DNA from: Phoronis australis
Lineage: Eukaryota > Phoronida > Phoronidae
Assembly: GCA_002633005.1 (NCBI GenBank)
Contig: NMRA01000279.1
Location: forward strand, 464,422 to 528,421
Reading direction: 5' to 3'
DNA length: 64,000 bases
Position numbers and translations under genes: made by a program. Shown here one piece after another: positions 24,780-37,158 of this stretch (the first letter of the stretch is position 1; each line of letters opens with the position of its first letter). The notes beneath the pieces are model-generated. The model saw only the letters and a list, made by a program, of their open reading frames with translations. It was not told the origin of the DNA and searched no databases.

Positions 24780-25275
24780 ACCCAATAACAAGCCAGTGGC
24801 TAATGAGATCATGAGCATCATCTTACAGAATTTCACTAAGCTGTAAAACGACATACGACGACGATTTTTTGTTTTGGGAGCGTGGCTATGGGAATGAAAA
24901 GTATTGAACCCACAGGACATTAAACTTCACTGGCAAATCTTAGGATGCAGTAAGGGGGAACCATGTTTTTCGCGGGATAAATGTCATTGGAATCTTTTAA
25001 AACGTCATGCATTGTGAAAGGCTGTTAACTGAAAGTTCAACAGCGTCTTCGTATAACCATTTAAAAATGGTAGCACTGATTATCCAGATTAGAAGAGCAC
25101 TTAAGGCTCGCTTGATCTACGTTTTAGCAGTCTAGGTCCGTATTCTTTCCCATCTGAGCCTATTAAAGTTGAACGCTTGCGAGATTCAACCTCCATCTTC
25201 ACCAAAATCTAACTCCCAGAAAAAAAGTATTCGCCAGAAGAGGGCGCAACCAGCTTCCACCTAAACTGAACTCAC

Positions 25276-25440
25276 CCACGCATTCTCCTTCAGCCTTTTC
25301 GAATCCACTAGGACACGCTCCACACTCAAAAGTTTTATTGAGCGCTTGTTCTTCGGCAGGCGTCATGTCCGTGCAGTTGGTTCCAGACTCTTCACAGGGC
25401 GAGTCAGCGCAGCCGTCTATATTTGTACTGCAGTTGTCGC
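25276..25440 (-). CDS. Exon 43: Cys-rich EGF-like unit
   Basis: 165-nt phase 1-1 exon: DNCSTNIDGCADSPCEESG, NCTDMTPAEEQALN, FECGACPSGFEKAEGEC. It is an EGF-like unit with an insert, comparable to the first EGF after VWD in invertebrate MUC4 relatives. Confidence 0.85.
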
Positions 25441-25561
25441 CTGGTAAATGCAGGGTATCGTATAAAACTAAGACCTCACTTTACTGCATTTAAACAATAA
25501 TGCTTATTGCATATCATGTGTACCGTGTGCATATTTATAACTGTCCTTGTGCACCTGTGTT

Positions 25562-25634
25562 CATGGGCGGCGCAGCACCGAAATAAAGTGTTGGGGCTAT
25601 AGACCGCCAGACCCCTTACAGTGCGCCGCCCATG
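25562..25634. mobile_element. Small foldback element, family R2 copy 1
   Basis: 73 bp between 'catgggcggcgcagcac' and its near complement 'gtgcgccgcccatgg'. Related units occur at 36022-36086 and about 36091-36157. Confidence 0.65.
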
Positions 25635-25891
25635 GTACCGCCCAGACGAACATTACGAAGCATCCGTTCGACATTCAAATATTAAGCATTGTGACAGCAT
25701 AAAAGTACCTTTCGCTAGGATGCCGTAAGAAAACGAAGCAATTACTTTCATCTACGGACATTGTGTGGCGTTGCATTTACGTGAGTTGCTAATCTGTTGG
25801 TGGCGCTGGACATTTGTACAAACTATATGTTTAGTTGTTCATCGCCAGTAGCGACGGAACTTAATCTAAATTTAAGAACAAGGCATATTAC

Positions 25892-26067
25892 CTTCCCATC
25901 CAGTTGAACACAGGCACGTGGTTAAGATGACGGACTGACTGCTGGACACATGCAACTGGTCTTTTGGTTTGAAATCCGCGGTAGCATTATTTTGGCAAGA
26001 TGGCGATAGACTCACTGCTATTGTATAAGTATTGGAAGTCCGGTTTGTGCTATCTCTGGCGACGAAA
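25892..26067 (-). CDS. Exon 42: Ig/cadherin-like domain, part 2, and start of EGF
   Basis: 176-nt exon (phase 2 in, phase 1 out): FVARDSTNRTSNTYTIAVSL is the last strands of the beta domain. The rest (SCQNNATADF, LTTCLCSTGWEG) is Cys-containing and opens the EGF-like unit completed on the next exon. Confidence 0.82.
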
Positions 26068-26193
26068 CTATAAATGCAGAACAAAAACTGTGTACACTAT
26101 GGCGTTAGATTTATTGAGGTACATAACATGAATAAGCAACAGACAGTTAACAACATGGTATGCGTCTAAGACAAGTTCTGGTCAATCACTCAC

Positions 26194-26413
26194 CTAAATG
26201 CCGAACTTTTCAAAACCGACGGTGTCCATTGGACAGTGACGTTAACTTGCTTGGAGTCCGTCATCGGGCTGAAGTTCAGGTCACTAGGTACACCGATAGC
26301 TTGCAAGGTAATGTTATCCCCATTTGCATCAGAAGCTGATAAGTTAAATGATACTGTCTCGCCAATGGTAGCAGTGAGGTATGACGTTCCCGTAAGAACA
26401 GGAGGGACTTGGG
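26194..26413 (-). CDS. Exon 41: Ig/cadherin-like beta domain, part 1
   Basis: 220-nt exon (phase 1 in, phase 2 out): VPPVLTGTSYLTATIGETVS, FNLSASDANGDNITL, TVQWTPSVL. 'ETVSFNLSASDANGD-ITL' is typical of Ig/cadherin-like beta sandwiches with an acidic DANGD calcium loop. Confidence 0.8.
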
Positions 26414-26654
26414 CTGAAAGTAGTGACGTAAGCAGATATACATGGAATCCGTATCAGGAGATTTCAAATATGCACGTAATTCTAAATTTGGAAGTGGCTT
26501 GATTCAGATATTTTAGACCAACTTGAAAACACAGGACAACAGTTGTCATCCCCTTAGACTATTTAAGTACCAAAATATGAACATAACTTAAGTGTTTTCT
26601 CAAGAAGCAATGAACACAATACATGTATGTAATTGACAAAGAAATTTATCCTAC

Positions 26655-26891
26655 CAGATTCCTGTTCTAGACGTTCATCTTCTTCGGCTGTTTCTTTAGT
26701 CGCTAGCGAAAGACTTTTGTCACCCGTGGCAGCATAATCGAAGAGACATTCCTGGTTGGAGCCACATGCGGCTCTCATTTCCTCAGTTATGTTCAGCTCG
26801 TCAAAGAACAGCGGCACAAAACTAACGTTGTTGAACGATTGAGGAGTTTCTCCAGCCTTGTACAAGAAGGCACCAGCACCGTCGACCATCC
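26655..26891 (-). CDS. Exon 40: segment following VWD
   Basis: 237-nt phase 1-1 exon: MVDGAGAFLYKAGETPQSF, FVPLFFDELN, AACGSNQECLFDYAATGDKS, LSLATKETAEEDE. 'F-Y--G-----F-P-F-DE' and 'CG---EC-FD---TGD---A--T' are the conserved tail found after VWD in MUC4-like and SUSD2-like proteins. Confidence 0.9.
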
Positions 26892-27659
26892 CTGTGGGGA
26901 AAGTGAAACATTTACACGGTCGACTCTCATTTCAGTTTTGCGATTGATCACCATATTCATTAAAAAAGTGCCCTCAGGTCGCCACTCACACCCTGGTCGC
27001 CAACATTTTGACGTTACCTCTCATGTGCTGACAACACAATATACATGCACTAGCTACCTGGGCGCTTTGCATTATGGTGTGTACAAAGCTTTGTTTGATT
27101 TTTCGTATCCGACTCTATAACCTACTAAGCGGGTTATTGACAGGCGTTTAGTCCAACTATTGTTTTCGAGATACGTCGTACGTATCACAAGACTTGTCGA
27201 TTGAAACAGACTACCGGTACAGTGTATGTCCGATTTCGTTTCGGGAAAGTGACATATGGCAATTAGAACACCCCTCTACACTTTGATCGTCGTATCCGAG
27301 GCCGATACAAAGTCATATATCAGATGGTGTAGACAGACGTAAAATTGCAAGGCATGTTATGACTGTTACCTACTTCGAGTGATAATTACTTCCCTTGTCG
27401 CTGCTGTCATAAACTCTCGCCTTGCAAGCTGACTATCTCAACGGTTCCTTAGTGTAACATTCTAACAACGGTTTTAGTATTTGCATTCTACCACAAAATA
27501 AACCGGTTGAAACGCCGGGGCCTCAACTACCCACGACTGGACCGCAACAACCTGTTGAGGATGTCTTCTAACTGGTCAGATCTCCCGGCACAATTAAGTA
27601 TACATTTATGAGACTTAGCAATTAGCACTCTTTTATTCACCAGATTTGAAGAAACTTAC

Positions 27660-27854
27660 AAGACTGCCCCATGTAAAACTTCTCTCGTTCTGTCGAGTTG
27701 GGGCTGATGAGTGTTCCATTGCGATAGGCGAAGTCATCGCTGGTATCACTGTTGATATTACCCATTAAGCCACTTGTACGATTGGTGACAGACGGTGGTG
27801 TTGTAACAGAGAAACTCAAGATGCCAGCCAAGGCTTGGACAGTGACGACAAATC
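27660..27854 (-). CDS. Exon 39: VWD domain, part 3
   Basis: 195-nt phase 1-1 exon: FVVTVQALAGILSFSVTTP, TSGLMGNINSDTSDDFAYRN, GTLISPNSTEREKFYMGQS. GL-GN-N-D--DDF---NGT is the diagnostic VWD C-terminal motif. Confidence 0.92.
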
Positions 27855-29070
27855 CTTAAATTGAAAGAGACAGGATATAGTAAGTAGGCTTATCCACGGG
27901 ATGCGAGCAGCTCGCAAGATTACGAAGGTCTTCGTGATATATCGACACGCATTCCTAGCCACGCGCGTGACAACATTAACTTTTCCTCAACGATTGCCTT
28001 GGGTCTATGGAATACAAGTTCTTTTCATTTCCTCTAAACAGTAACTACACCAAATCCCGCGGTATGAAATTTTGCTTCATACACGATTTAATGCTAAAAG
28101 GACACGATATAAGTGATATCGCCCAAAACTGGCACTATCACCTGAATATAATACAGAATTAGTATGTACTATGATGACGAAATCATTGGGAGGTCAAAGG
28201 TCCTGTATCACGTGACGAGGTGAATCCTGGTGTTGTTTTAATAAATGCTCAAAATATGCAACATTTGAAGTAGCCTCCTGTATTCGAGTCCCCTGCCACA
28301 AGCGCTTTGGTTGAAAATCCAGACCTTACCTTTAGAATACCACACAGTATTCTTAAAGACGCAATCATTGAGGAATAATTTAAAGTAAGAACGATTTAAG
28401 TTTATATTTAGAAAACTCTAGAAATCTCAAATAGATAGTTGCACCTCATCGTTCGCAGTGGTCGAGGTTGACTTCAAATCTTACGCCATGTTTTATTTGA
28501 TCGAAATCGTCTTAGTCTTGCTATCACGTTCCATATGTTTGATTAATTTCATATCATTGACTTATCAGCCATGCCATTTATATTACGTGAATATGTGTAT
28601 TTTAAAGTCAAGGCGAATTTTCAGACATAATCCGTAGGTATTTGTCGCTTCATTCCGACTGACCACACTCTAGAAAATGTTTTGTAATTTTATTTTATTA
28701 TCGTGATGCCTATTTTGTGCGCATATTTTAAACTTTCCATTTTCATAATTCCACAAAAGAGGGCTTAGCACCCTTGGTCTAGCTAGTTCCGCTGTCCGTG
28801 TGTGAACTATAAAATTTCACGCAGTATAAACGATTGGTTGTGTAGTCGATGGCCCTGAAGTCAATATGGTTGACTTAAAATGCAAAAAAGCAGTGATGAC
28901 TAATAGTAAAAGGGACTTTGTTGATTACATAAAGTAATGGTTGAATTCGCAAGAAAGTTGATAAAACGAAACGTGATCATCTTCATTAACATAAGCAGAT
29001 TGTGAATCGGACTCAGCTGGACACGGCTGTTTTGTAACGATGTTCCTTCAGCTTACGTCTTCACCCATAC
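27855..29070 (-). other. Intron within the VWD domain
   Basis: 1.2-kb intron between exons 38 and 39. AT-rich, nothing recognised. Confidence 0.6.
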
Positions 29071-29184
29071 CTGACGAAAACGCTGCTATGGCCGACGTGT
29101 TTGTCCTTGTAACTGATGAACCCTCGAAGTCCCTGTCCTCGAAAAATCCGGACTGTTGTGCATTGTTAACGTATACATCTACAC
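29071..29184 (-). CDS. Exon 38: VWD domain, part 2
   Basis: 114-nt phase 1-1 exon: VDVYVNNAQQSGFFEDRDF, EGSSVTRTNTSAIAAFSS. '(L/V)DVYVN' is the VWD strand expected here in AMOP-VWD proteins. Acceptor TTATTACAG, donor GTATGG. It was found by filling the gap between exons 37 and 39. Confidence 0.75.
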
Positions 29185-30019
29185 CTGTAATAACACATTT
29201 ATTAGAGTAGCTATACATGTAGGACACATCGTCGATTGCGTGAGCAGTCTATTGCTTCAACCGCCATTACTGCACAGGTATGCCCAATCTGCACCAGTGG
29301 CATTGACGGTACCTCGCAAAACTATCGTATATATCGTAAACAGTTTTATAGGTCCTGAACTCTGCCTCTACCGTGCGGGTCCGCCAACCTGCTACCATGC
29401 AGTGGCGATGAAGGCACAAACCTCATGCCAATAGGTGGTGACCTCGAAGAATGTCCCACAAATCTGCTCCAATGAGCATACATTCGTCAACCGTAAAAAA
29501 ATTTAAAAATGCCGTTATTCCGCCCTACAACATGAGCATGCTATTGAGACATTTCGTACGCAGAACAACGAAAAGTAGCATCAAGTATGGGACAGTTATC
29601 GGTTATGGAACATGTAATTAGTCTATCGTTGATTTTGCTGCATTCCTCAGTGGCTCCAAGACATCGCTACATTACTCTTTCCATTTTAAAGAGCGTTTTT
29701 CAGACATGCGTTTTCAGTCAATATGCACTGTGACAAATTTCAACATTACATCTGCATTCTAACGTTACTTACACTCTTCAACGATAAAAAATAGTATTTC
29801 AACAAAGGCGCGACTTCCAACTTCACTTGCTAATAACCAGCAAGGATTATTTCACACCTACGGCACCCTAAATTTTTCTCAACCTAAGAGTCATGTACAA
29901 AGTCATGAAACGTAGATACAGTATAACTTCTAAAGTATACGAGCGCCACATTACGGCGGAGATGACGGCGGTTTAGTTATAGTAAAAGTCGTCTTAAAAC
30001 CACTCTGTAGTGTTGCTAC

Positions 30020-30244
30020 CTTTGGTATCCGAAGTTAGCTCAACATGGATGGCGTCAGAATCAGTTTCTCTGGCCGCAAATGCCACAAACGCCGTGGCTC
30101 TGGTGTCACCAACTCTTCCTGTACGGCCTTGCAGTTGAAAGTTACTTCCGCCCTTCTCAAGGATTAGGTCGTACTGGCCAAGTCCGTTAAACGTGTAGCA
30201 CTGTTTGTCCAGTGTGCATACATGAGGTTCACCGCGACCGAAAC
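30020..30244 (-). CDS. Exon 37: VWD domain, part 1
   Basis: 225-nt phase 1-1 exon: FGRGEPHVCTLDKQCYTF, NGLGQYDLILEKG, NFQLQGRTGRV, then HVELTSDTKG. GDPH-TLDG-YTFNG-GEY is the VWD start; here it is GEPH. I chose the donor GTAGCA inside TKG because it alone gives the phase that fits exon 38; the frame stays open about 30 nt further. Confidence 0.87.
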
Positions 30245-31625
30245 CTGGCAAACGGGTGATACAATGGTGCTCAGTAATTATTGCTTCCAACAACGATTGC
30301 ACAATACACATCTCATTAAGAATAACATTAATGCCAAGTCTTTCCAGAATGCCCTTGCACTAAGGAAACAACCCAACGAGCTGGAACGACATTGGCGGCG
30401 TTTTTACAGTTAGAGAGTTGAGGGACACCGCCCAATCATCCAGAATGAAACCGAGCTATCAAATCAGAGAACGTAATCCTAAATTTTCCAAAACAAAAAA
30501 TCACAATATGAGGAGGGGGGGGGGGGCGGTGTCTCTCCGCCAATACACATAGTAAACCGAAGGTGTTTTTTATTTTCAGTCATGCAGGTGAAATGCAACG
30601 GGGAATAACTTGGGAAATATAGCTGTGACAAGCTCGAAAATACGCAATCAGCAGATAGCACGCCCGCGTGAATGTGTAAACATCGTCGCACATGTCAAAA
30701 GCGGGACATCTTAATGTTTGTGGAAGCAGGACGAAGCTTCAAAAAGCAGGACTGTCACGACAAAAACGGAACAGTTGGCAACGTTGTTGATGGGGAGGAT
30801 CATGTATATCCCATAGTGTTCCAACCGTAACAAGTTCAAGCTGCCGCTGCTGCTAAATCCACCTTTGCGCTTCACAAAACAACGTTGGATTCAGATCACT
30901 TCCCGCTACAAAATGGTGGCAGCTTCTTCAATATGCACACTCGGCTGAAGAATGATTTCTGAGTTATGGAAGATTTGAAAATTCAATGCTACTTGAGACC
31001 GCTCTATCGGTGCATAACATGACTCGACTTTATCGATCCGGCAATAGGAACTATCAGTTCTTTCCTAGATTGCGAATCGTCTGAGACCAGCGCCCGCAGT
31101 CTTAATCTTAGTACTCGACATCGGATTCGAAACAAATTTTTACACTTTGCGTGATACTCTATTAAGAATTCAAATAAGTGCCTATTATTTCGTGCTCACA
31201 TGGATGACTATCTAATGCTAATTTGCATTTATGACTCCAGCATTATAGCTTGGGTATGTGTCTGTTAAATCAGGAAGCAAAATGTACAAACTAATTTTGA
31301 GTTCAATTTTTTGTTATGGAAGCTCTGTTTCTTGCTACAGGATTCAACACGATTGCAACACAAGTTGGAAGGTTTGCTTGACATGAACATATGTGTTCAG
31401 CCATGTCATGGACCGAAGGTCCCGTACCCAAACCTTTCTACTCTTCATTACAAATGCATTCTTTCTCTTGGCGCAATTATGGTGCAGATTCCTAGGACTT
31501 TATACAATTTTTTCACTCTAGACACTTATTGAAAATCATTTGATCGCTCCGTGCTTAGGCAAATTACAAAATGAAGTCGGGTCAGCAACACGACGGCCGA
31601 AAAACATAGCATTATCTGTAGTTAC
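30245..31625 (-). other. Intron between AMOP and VWD
   Basis: 1.38-kb intron. Contains a G-run of about 13 at 30514-30526 and nothing else that I recognise. Confidence 0.6.
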
Positions 31626-31848
31626 CAAATATCGGCAGCAGGAACCTAGAACCATCCATAATGGGTCGCCTCTCATGGAACAGCTCACACGTATCTACAT
31701 CTTTGTTTCCGCAGCACCATTTGAACGGTTGTAAGTCATCCTGTTTGTATTTCTTCTTAGTCCTCCCCTTGTACTTATGATATCTTGATGCGAAACCGGC
31801 ATTGGGAGAGCTCGTCACTAAGGCACCGAACTCGTCATAGCAACACGA
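31626..31848 (-). CDS. Exon 36: AMOP domain, second part
   Basis: 223-nt exon (phase 0 in, phase 1 out). It starts SCCYDEFGALVTSS (the CCYD--G-L AMOP hallmark) and has WCCGNKDVDTCELF followed by ERRP---GSRF (the WCC...C..F...RP..G..Y hallmark). It passes directly to VWD, as in MUC4. Confidence 0.9.
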
Positions 31849-32037
31849 CTGGAAAAAAGGCAGACGAGATGCTTCCTCTAAGAACGGTTAAATACCAATA
31901 TTACTATACGAAGATCAAAATGCCGAACATTCATTAGGCTAAAACGAAATAACCTACGATTTAAAGTGTTCCCTTCAGACATTCGTTTTTTACACCAGGC
32001 CGTGTTGAAGATAAAATTATCACTGTCATATACTCAC

Positions 32038-32282
32038 ATATCCTAATGCAGACCCAGCCCTCAAACGGAACTTGTAGTAGTAACAGAAACTTGTTCTCAC
32101 GTCTTCATCGGAAATTGAACGAAATTGTCTAGAGCTGATGAATCGTTCATCAGGCGGACAATCTTGAAACGAAGGGAGTTGAATCGTCTCGGCCGTTGCA
32201 GCCCAAGTCAGACACTTGCTCCGATCATTGTTGGAGTCTTCTGATGTATCGTCTAGGCGATGGACCCACTTACCATCAAGAA
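32038..32282 (-). CDS. Exon 35: AMOP domain, first part
   Basis: 245-nt exon (phase 1 in, phase 0 out). CLTWAATAETIQLPSFQDCP starts the AMOP core, and SFCYYYKFRLRAGSALGY leads into the CCYD motif on the next exon. AMOP is an extracellular domain linked to adhesion in MUC4 and SUSD2-type proteins. Confidence 0.82.
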
Positions 32283-32850
32283 CTAAGAAGAAATGGACAA
32301 ACCGTAAATACTTGACCGCTAAATACTCGGGTCACAGGAGAAACACTTACCCTCATGACAGACTAATCTGTATGTAACCAACCACAATGCAATGTAAGTA
32401 AAACCAAAAGTTCTTACGATTTTTAAAGAAAACATAAAATGGTGCGTTATGAAATCCATCACAAACTGATCTCCGATCCATTGCACTGAACTCTAAGGAG
32501 TTCAATAACTGAAAACACAGAACAGTTTTTCTAATACAATGCGACACTAGTTTCACTTAGAATATATTAGAGACACTTCTTAAGCGGTTACACGTCATTA
32601 CACCAAAGGCTCACTATTACGAGGCGGAGGGTTCACTGCTCCTAAAGTTCACTTCTCCTGAAGTTCACTACTCTGAATGTTTACTAGTCCAAATGTCCAC
32701 TACTGCGCAGGTTTACTTCTCTGAATGTCTACCAATGAGACTGCACTGATATACATAATAGCATTTGAGTTCATTTAATTATGAGTGGCAGAGACATGGT
32801 TACGAATTGCCAAACGGTTCATAATAAACAAGAATCTTTATGCATGTTGC

Positions 32851-33255
32851 AATGTGCTTAATAAACGCGTAGTTTTACTTAATCAACGCGTATTTTTGGT
32901 TATCAACGCGTTGAATTTCTTCTCAAACGATCATCGTTATGCTCTTATTCAACGCGCACTTTTGCTTAATCAACTCGTACTTTTTTATCAGTTCATACGT
33001 GTAACCCAATCACGCCCTTACTCTTAAGTCTCAAAATAGCAAAAGACTTTCTACGTGGGTGCAAGGCAACCTTTGAAAAATGTTGTAGATTCTTATGTAG
33101 TGACCACGGAAAGGATGGCGCCGTTATATACTGACAGTATTACTAAACTTGTCTTTGATTGGACATAACGAATAACTAATTCAGCGCGTTGATTAAGTAA
33201 AACTAGGCGTTGATATGCATGAATTAAGCAAAACTACGCTTTGATTAAGCACATT
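32851..33255. mobile_element. ~405-bp inverted-repeat element with AATCAACGCG sub-repeats
   Basis: Ends: 'aatgtgcttaataaacgcg' at left and the complement of 'aaagc' plus 'gtttgattaagcacatt'-like text at right, inverted repeats of about 33 bp. Each side carries several short copies of a CTTAATCAACGCGTA-TTTT unit, direct on the left and inverted on the right. It lies in the intron between exons 34 and 35. Confidence 0.65.
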
Positions 33256-34041
33256 TAAATGCGCAGAAATATACTCGTTTAGAGCCATTTGGCGCTTCAT
33301 ACAAGTCAGTCTATCACGCGGAGTTTCGATTCAGCCATGGGTTTGGTTCCGGTTCGGTGGGTGAGATTAGTGCACAGCGGATGAATTTCTCGGTCGTGCT
33401 GTGAAATGATGCGTTCAGGATATGGATTTGTTGAATGTACCGTGATTTATTAATCATTAATATTCCTAATTCACAGGCCTTAACTTTCATAAAAATGCAA
33501 GCACGAATTCATTTTTCTACATCAAAAATAACACCTTGAAGCACTATTTCGCATGCGCAGGAGGTCCAAACAAAGTGATTTAGTTAGTACACGGCTGTTA
33601 CTTCGGTAGGTACTCCACTGTGTATAATAACCAAAATATCATGAAGTAATTGCACCCGATACCGAAATGTTATATTTTTTCTCTGCAGTATACCCCCGAT
33701 GTAATTAATCCTTGGAGCTCCGGTCTGTTCACGTTAAAGCTACGTGTTGCGTTTACACAAAAAAACATTCACTAGTACATGTTTTGGACTAGTTGATCCG
33801 GTTCTATAACTGGGCAATAGACACGGTGGTCCAAAAGTATACGTAGCATATACATGTATTTCATCCTAAACATTTCTCGCGAAAATGCACTATTTCTCAC
33901 AAACATTTTTAAGTCTGGTCTTCACGACACCTGCTGACCACATCACTGTGACCTATACTTCTACGCCGGTTCAAGATTTAAATATTCACATGTATCACTG
34001 TTAGTACATGTAAATATGAGAACGTTAACACATTTTCTCAC

Positions 34042-34261
34042 CTGCACCGCTGCTGGTCTTAAAGTTGCCTGGTATTTCGTTGATGAAGTACATGAAGTAC
34101 GTGCCAGAATACGAGGGTGCTTCAACCGTTTCTCCTGACCGGAAGTCCTTGTATCCGGCATACACACTTCCCCGTCCAAAGTAACGAATTATTTCGTCAT
34201 AGTTGTATAGTACGAACGACATGAGACCGTTCGTCACCAAAACAGCCTGGTAAGTGTATCT
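34042..34261 (-). CDS. Exon 34: NIDO domain, second part
   Basis: 220-nt exon (phase 0 in, phase 1 out). RYTYQAVLVTNGLMSFVLYN, then YDEIIRYFGRG, YAGYKDF, and the closing NFKTSSGA. 'T-QAVLVT-G--SFVLYNY' and the end pattern are classic for NIDO. Confidence 0.9.
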
Positions 34262-35076
34262 CTGAAAAAATCAACACGCACATGAATCGCGGGTACCAAA
34301 GCGCCTAAAATTAATTTGATGGCGAAGAAAAAAGTCCTTATGAGAAGCTTATTTATGCGGTACCAATCAGCTATTGCAAACAACGTCAACATTTCGCACT
34401 TGCACCATTGTTCTACTGCAAAACATCATTCATTGAGTCGACTTAATGATCGTGATTAGACAGGGGCGACTGCCAAATAGCCGCTAAAATCAAAAGCGAA
34501 TGAATGTAAAATATGTAATGCAGACGGTGGAATTATAAATAATAAAATGATTTATTTACAGCACCAGCATTACCTTTAATGTAAAGTAGTCAGAAAGCAC
34601 TTTTTATCGAGTTTCAGCGTGAGTTATCAACACTTTCACAAATACAATTGACCTTATTCCAATTGTAAAACAGTTCAGATAAATCTAATGCAATGATTTA
34701 AAAACACGGAAAGAGGGAAGAAAAATGGTGCGTAAAATCGCAGCTGAATTTCATATGATTCTGTTCGGACCATTATACTAGACGTTACATTTTGACAGCT
34801 GAAGCCGACCCCTCGAAACGTTTGAAGATTGTTTAAATGATATGCTGCAAATGAAAATAGGCACAGCAAAATGGCTGAACAACATTACAGAGTCTGAGGC
34901 CTTCTCTGAAAATGTACGTAGTCTACACGGTGAGCAACAGCGAAATTCTAACTTTAGCACTGCAATTCTAAAATGTTTTTGTTAGCACTTTTGGGACACC
35001 TACAGGCGTGGTCGCGTAAAACCATAGATGAAAAGCAGTTAACCGAGTGCAGTGTTCAAGTTCTAAAAGTTGTTAC
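34262..35076 (-). other. Intron within NIDO
   Basis: 0.8-kb intron between exons 33 and 34. Nothing recognised. Confidence 0.6.
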
Positions 35077-35382
35077 CTGGCATAATATTCTGCATGGACG
35101 TTCCTTCATGTTCCTCCAGGTTACAATCAAGACCCAGTTGGCATTGAAATCTGTCAAGTCGAAGTTACTTCTCACGTCCCTAGTAGCGTTGGCCAAAATG
35201 TCTTTGTCGTATTCCGAGTTTCTCGAAGATCGGACAATTTCCAGGTAGGACATGGAGGCTAATTGATCAACTCTTTGCCTACGCCAGAATGGAGCCAAAA
35301 ACGTTTTACGCAAACTTTTAAAAGATCTCGGAAATCCACCACTGATGCGGTTGCTCATACCGATCACGCCGTCCCGTTTCAC
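35077..35382 (-). CDS. Exon 33: NIDO domain, first part
   Basis: 306-nt phase 0-0 exon. Key pieces: VKRDGVIGMSNRISGGFPRS, LAPFWRRQRVD, LASMSYLEIVRSS, and NANWVLIVTWRNMKER near the end. 'LAPFW' followed some 60 residues later by 'A.W.LI.TW' is the NIDO signature (extracellular domain shared by nidogen, MUC4 and alpha-tectorin). Confidence 0.87.
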
Positions 35383-36021
35383 CTATTAAGAAAGTCAAAA
35401 GAAAACCTCTGAGAGATTCAGCATAGGCCTTACGAACAAAAATCGCAACAGGAGTTCATAAAAATCTACATTTCTGTTCTTTGAAGACTACTCCTCTCAC
35501 TAGGATTGCTACACTATCTGTACACTGTACAGTCAGTTATCTAGGATTATAGACACCAACCGTATATGTCACCACATCCTCCCCTCACCATGCCCAATGC
35601 CCAAGAGCACGAAAAGAACTTCACGCAAACAATTTAGCCCCTGGCAGTACAAAAAAGACATCGAAGTCCAATAAGCACGCCAGGAAAGCTCACGAGTGAG
35701 CAGTCACGCTCGTATGCAAATTTTGTTTATGTAGCATCAGTGTTGTCCATTTACATTATGAATCGACGGAAATTTGATGACGGCGGCTCACTCTTATTGA
35801 TTATGTTAAACTTCGTCCTATTAGTCAAGGGATGTGCAGTTCACCCCATTACGCAACAGATTTTCAAGAGTATCGCTAAAACTGCATTTCGCCATGTTTA
35901 GAAGCTTAAAGCGAACATCGAATCAAGTATCTTACTCTAATGGTATTGTACTTATGATCTCCCTTACTTCGATACGATTATATTTCTCTAACGAACACAA
36001 GTCACGGAAAAAAACGCACAT

Positions 36022-36157
36022 CATGGGGGGCGCACCATAGGGGGCTTGCTATAGCCCCCACTTTTTTCAATGCTGCGCCGCCCATGGTCTATGAGCACTG
36101 CACCACAGGGGGCTGGGGGGCTCTAGCCCCACCTTTTTCAGTGCTGCGCCGCCAATG
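36022..36157. mobile_element. Small foldback elements, family R2 copies 2 and 3
   Basis: Two adjacent units ('catggggggcgcaccatag' to 'gctgcgccgcccatgg', and 'gcactgcaccacaggggg' to 'gctgcgccgccaatgc'), each with a GGGGGCT...AGCCCC core. They are tandem copies of the element at 25562, in the intron between exons 32 and 33. Confidence 0.65.
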
Positions 36158-36676
36158 CACATACACCATTTTCTTGGCCAACTTTGCAAACACTGGCATT
36201 TTCTTGAGTCGTAGATGATTCACATGTTCTCGTTGATGGCGGAAATACAATCCTGTCATGGTAACAAACATCATGATACTGGCGTGCGTTCAGTAGACGC
36301 TAGGACCTACGCTACTACCTATGCTAGGACCTAGCTAAAACCTAGTCAAAGTCACGTGTTCTCACAAAAATATACTGCAATATCTCACGTAATCTCGCGA
36401 AGTCTTGCTTTTTAGCGAGGTCCTAGCGTTAGTGAACGGGAGGCTGGTTTTATAGGAGTAAAACGCCAAATTCAGTTTTCGTGGTGACTTCAATGGAAAT
36501 AAACGGATGTAATTTCATCTTAGTAGTTCGCTAACATAACTCGGGGAAATTTTAGGGGTGCACTCTGCCCCTTGGCCACCCTATATCCGCCACTGGAACC
36601 AATGGGAATTTCTTTAACAATGGAATGGAACTTGCGTGACCACTGTCAGACACTTCATGAGTTGTTTAATCATTAC

Positions 36677-36816
36677 CTGAATGTCAAAGTGAGACGTGCC
36701 AAACATATTGAAACCTCCGACGTACGACAAGTCGGGAAGAGTAAGCCATTTCGAGCGACTGAAGATGTTTTCCTCCCTGGTGTCCACACCATAGAGGTTT
36801 CCTCGCGGACCAACAA
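36677..36816 (-). CDS. Exon 32: lead-in to NIDO domain
   Basis: 140-nt exon (phase 1 in, phase 0 out) reading VGPRGNLYGVDTREENIF, then WLTLPDLSYVGGF-MFGTSHFDIQ. I do not recognise a separate domain. It precedes the NIDO part in the same frame and probably forms its first strands. Confidence 0.75.
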
Positions 36817-37038
36817 CTGAAACGAAAAAGTCTCATTTACGGAATGACCTAGCACTTGGGGGTGTATTCGGAACCTAAACGACTACTCTTTTCAGACAAA
36901 ATGCTAGACTTAGTCAATAAATCACAGCTACATTTCTGAACAAAAAGAACGTAAATGTAAAGTTATCTATAATACTAAAATGTTTTACTGCAGTCCGACT
37001 ATTACCCTACTGGTTACATATTTGCTATATGTGCGTAC

Positions 37039-37158
37039 ATTGTTCACAGTTTTTTCCCGCAAATCCTCGAAGGCAGTCACATTTGTAGGATGGCACGAGA
37101 TCAACACATTCGCCGCCGTTCAGGCAAAGTGGAGTTTCCGATACACAATCGTCTATGT
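37039..37158 (-). CDS. Exon 31: calcium-binding EGF domain
   Basis: 120-nt phase 1-1 exon: [39 protein letters not shown]. Six cysteines in EGF spacing and the DIDDC start fit a calcium-binding EGF domain. It links the CCP run to the NIDO domain. Confidence 0.9.

Noticed and set aside
24582-24920. 112-codon minus-strand open frame with hydrophobic segments in the duplicated intron
   Set aside because: No domain, no codon or splice support, and half of it lies in a probable assembly duplication.
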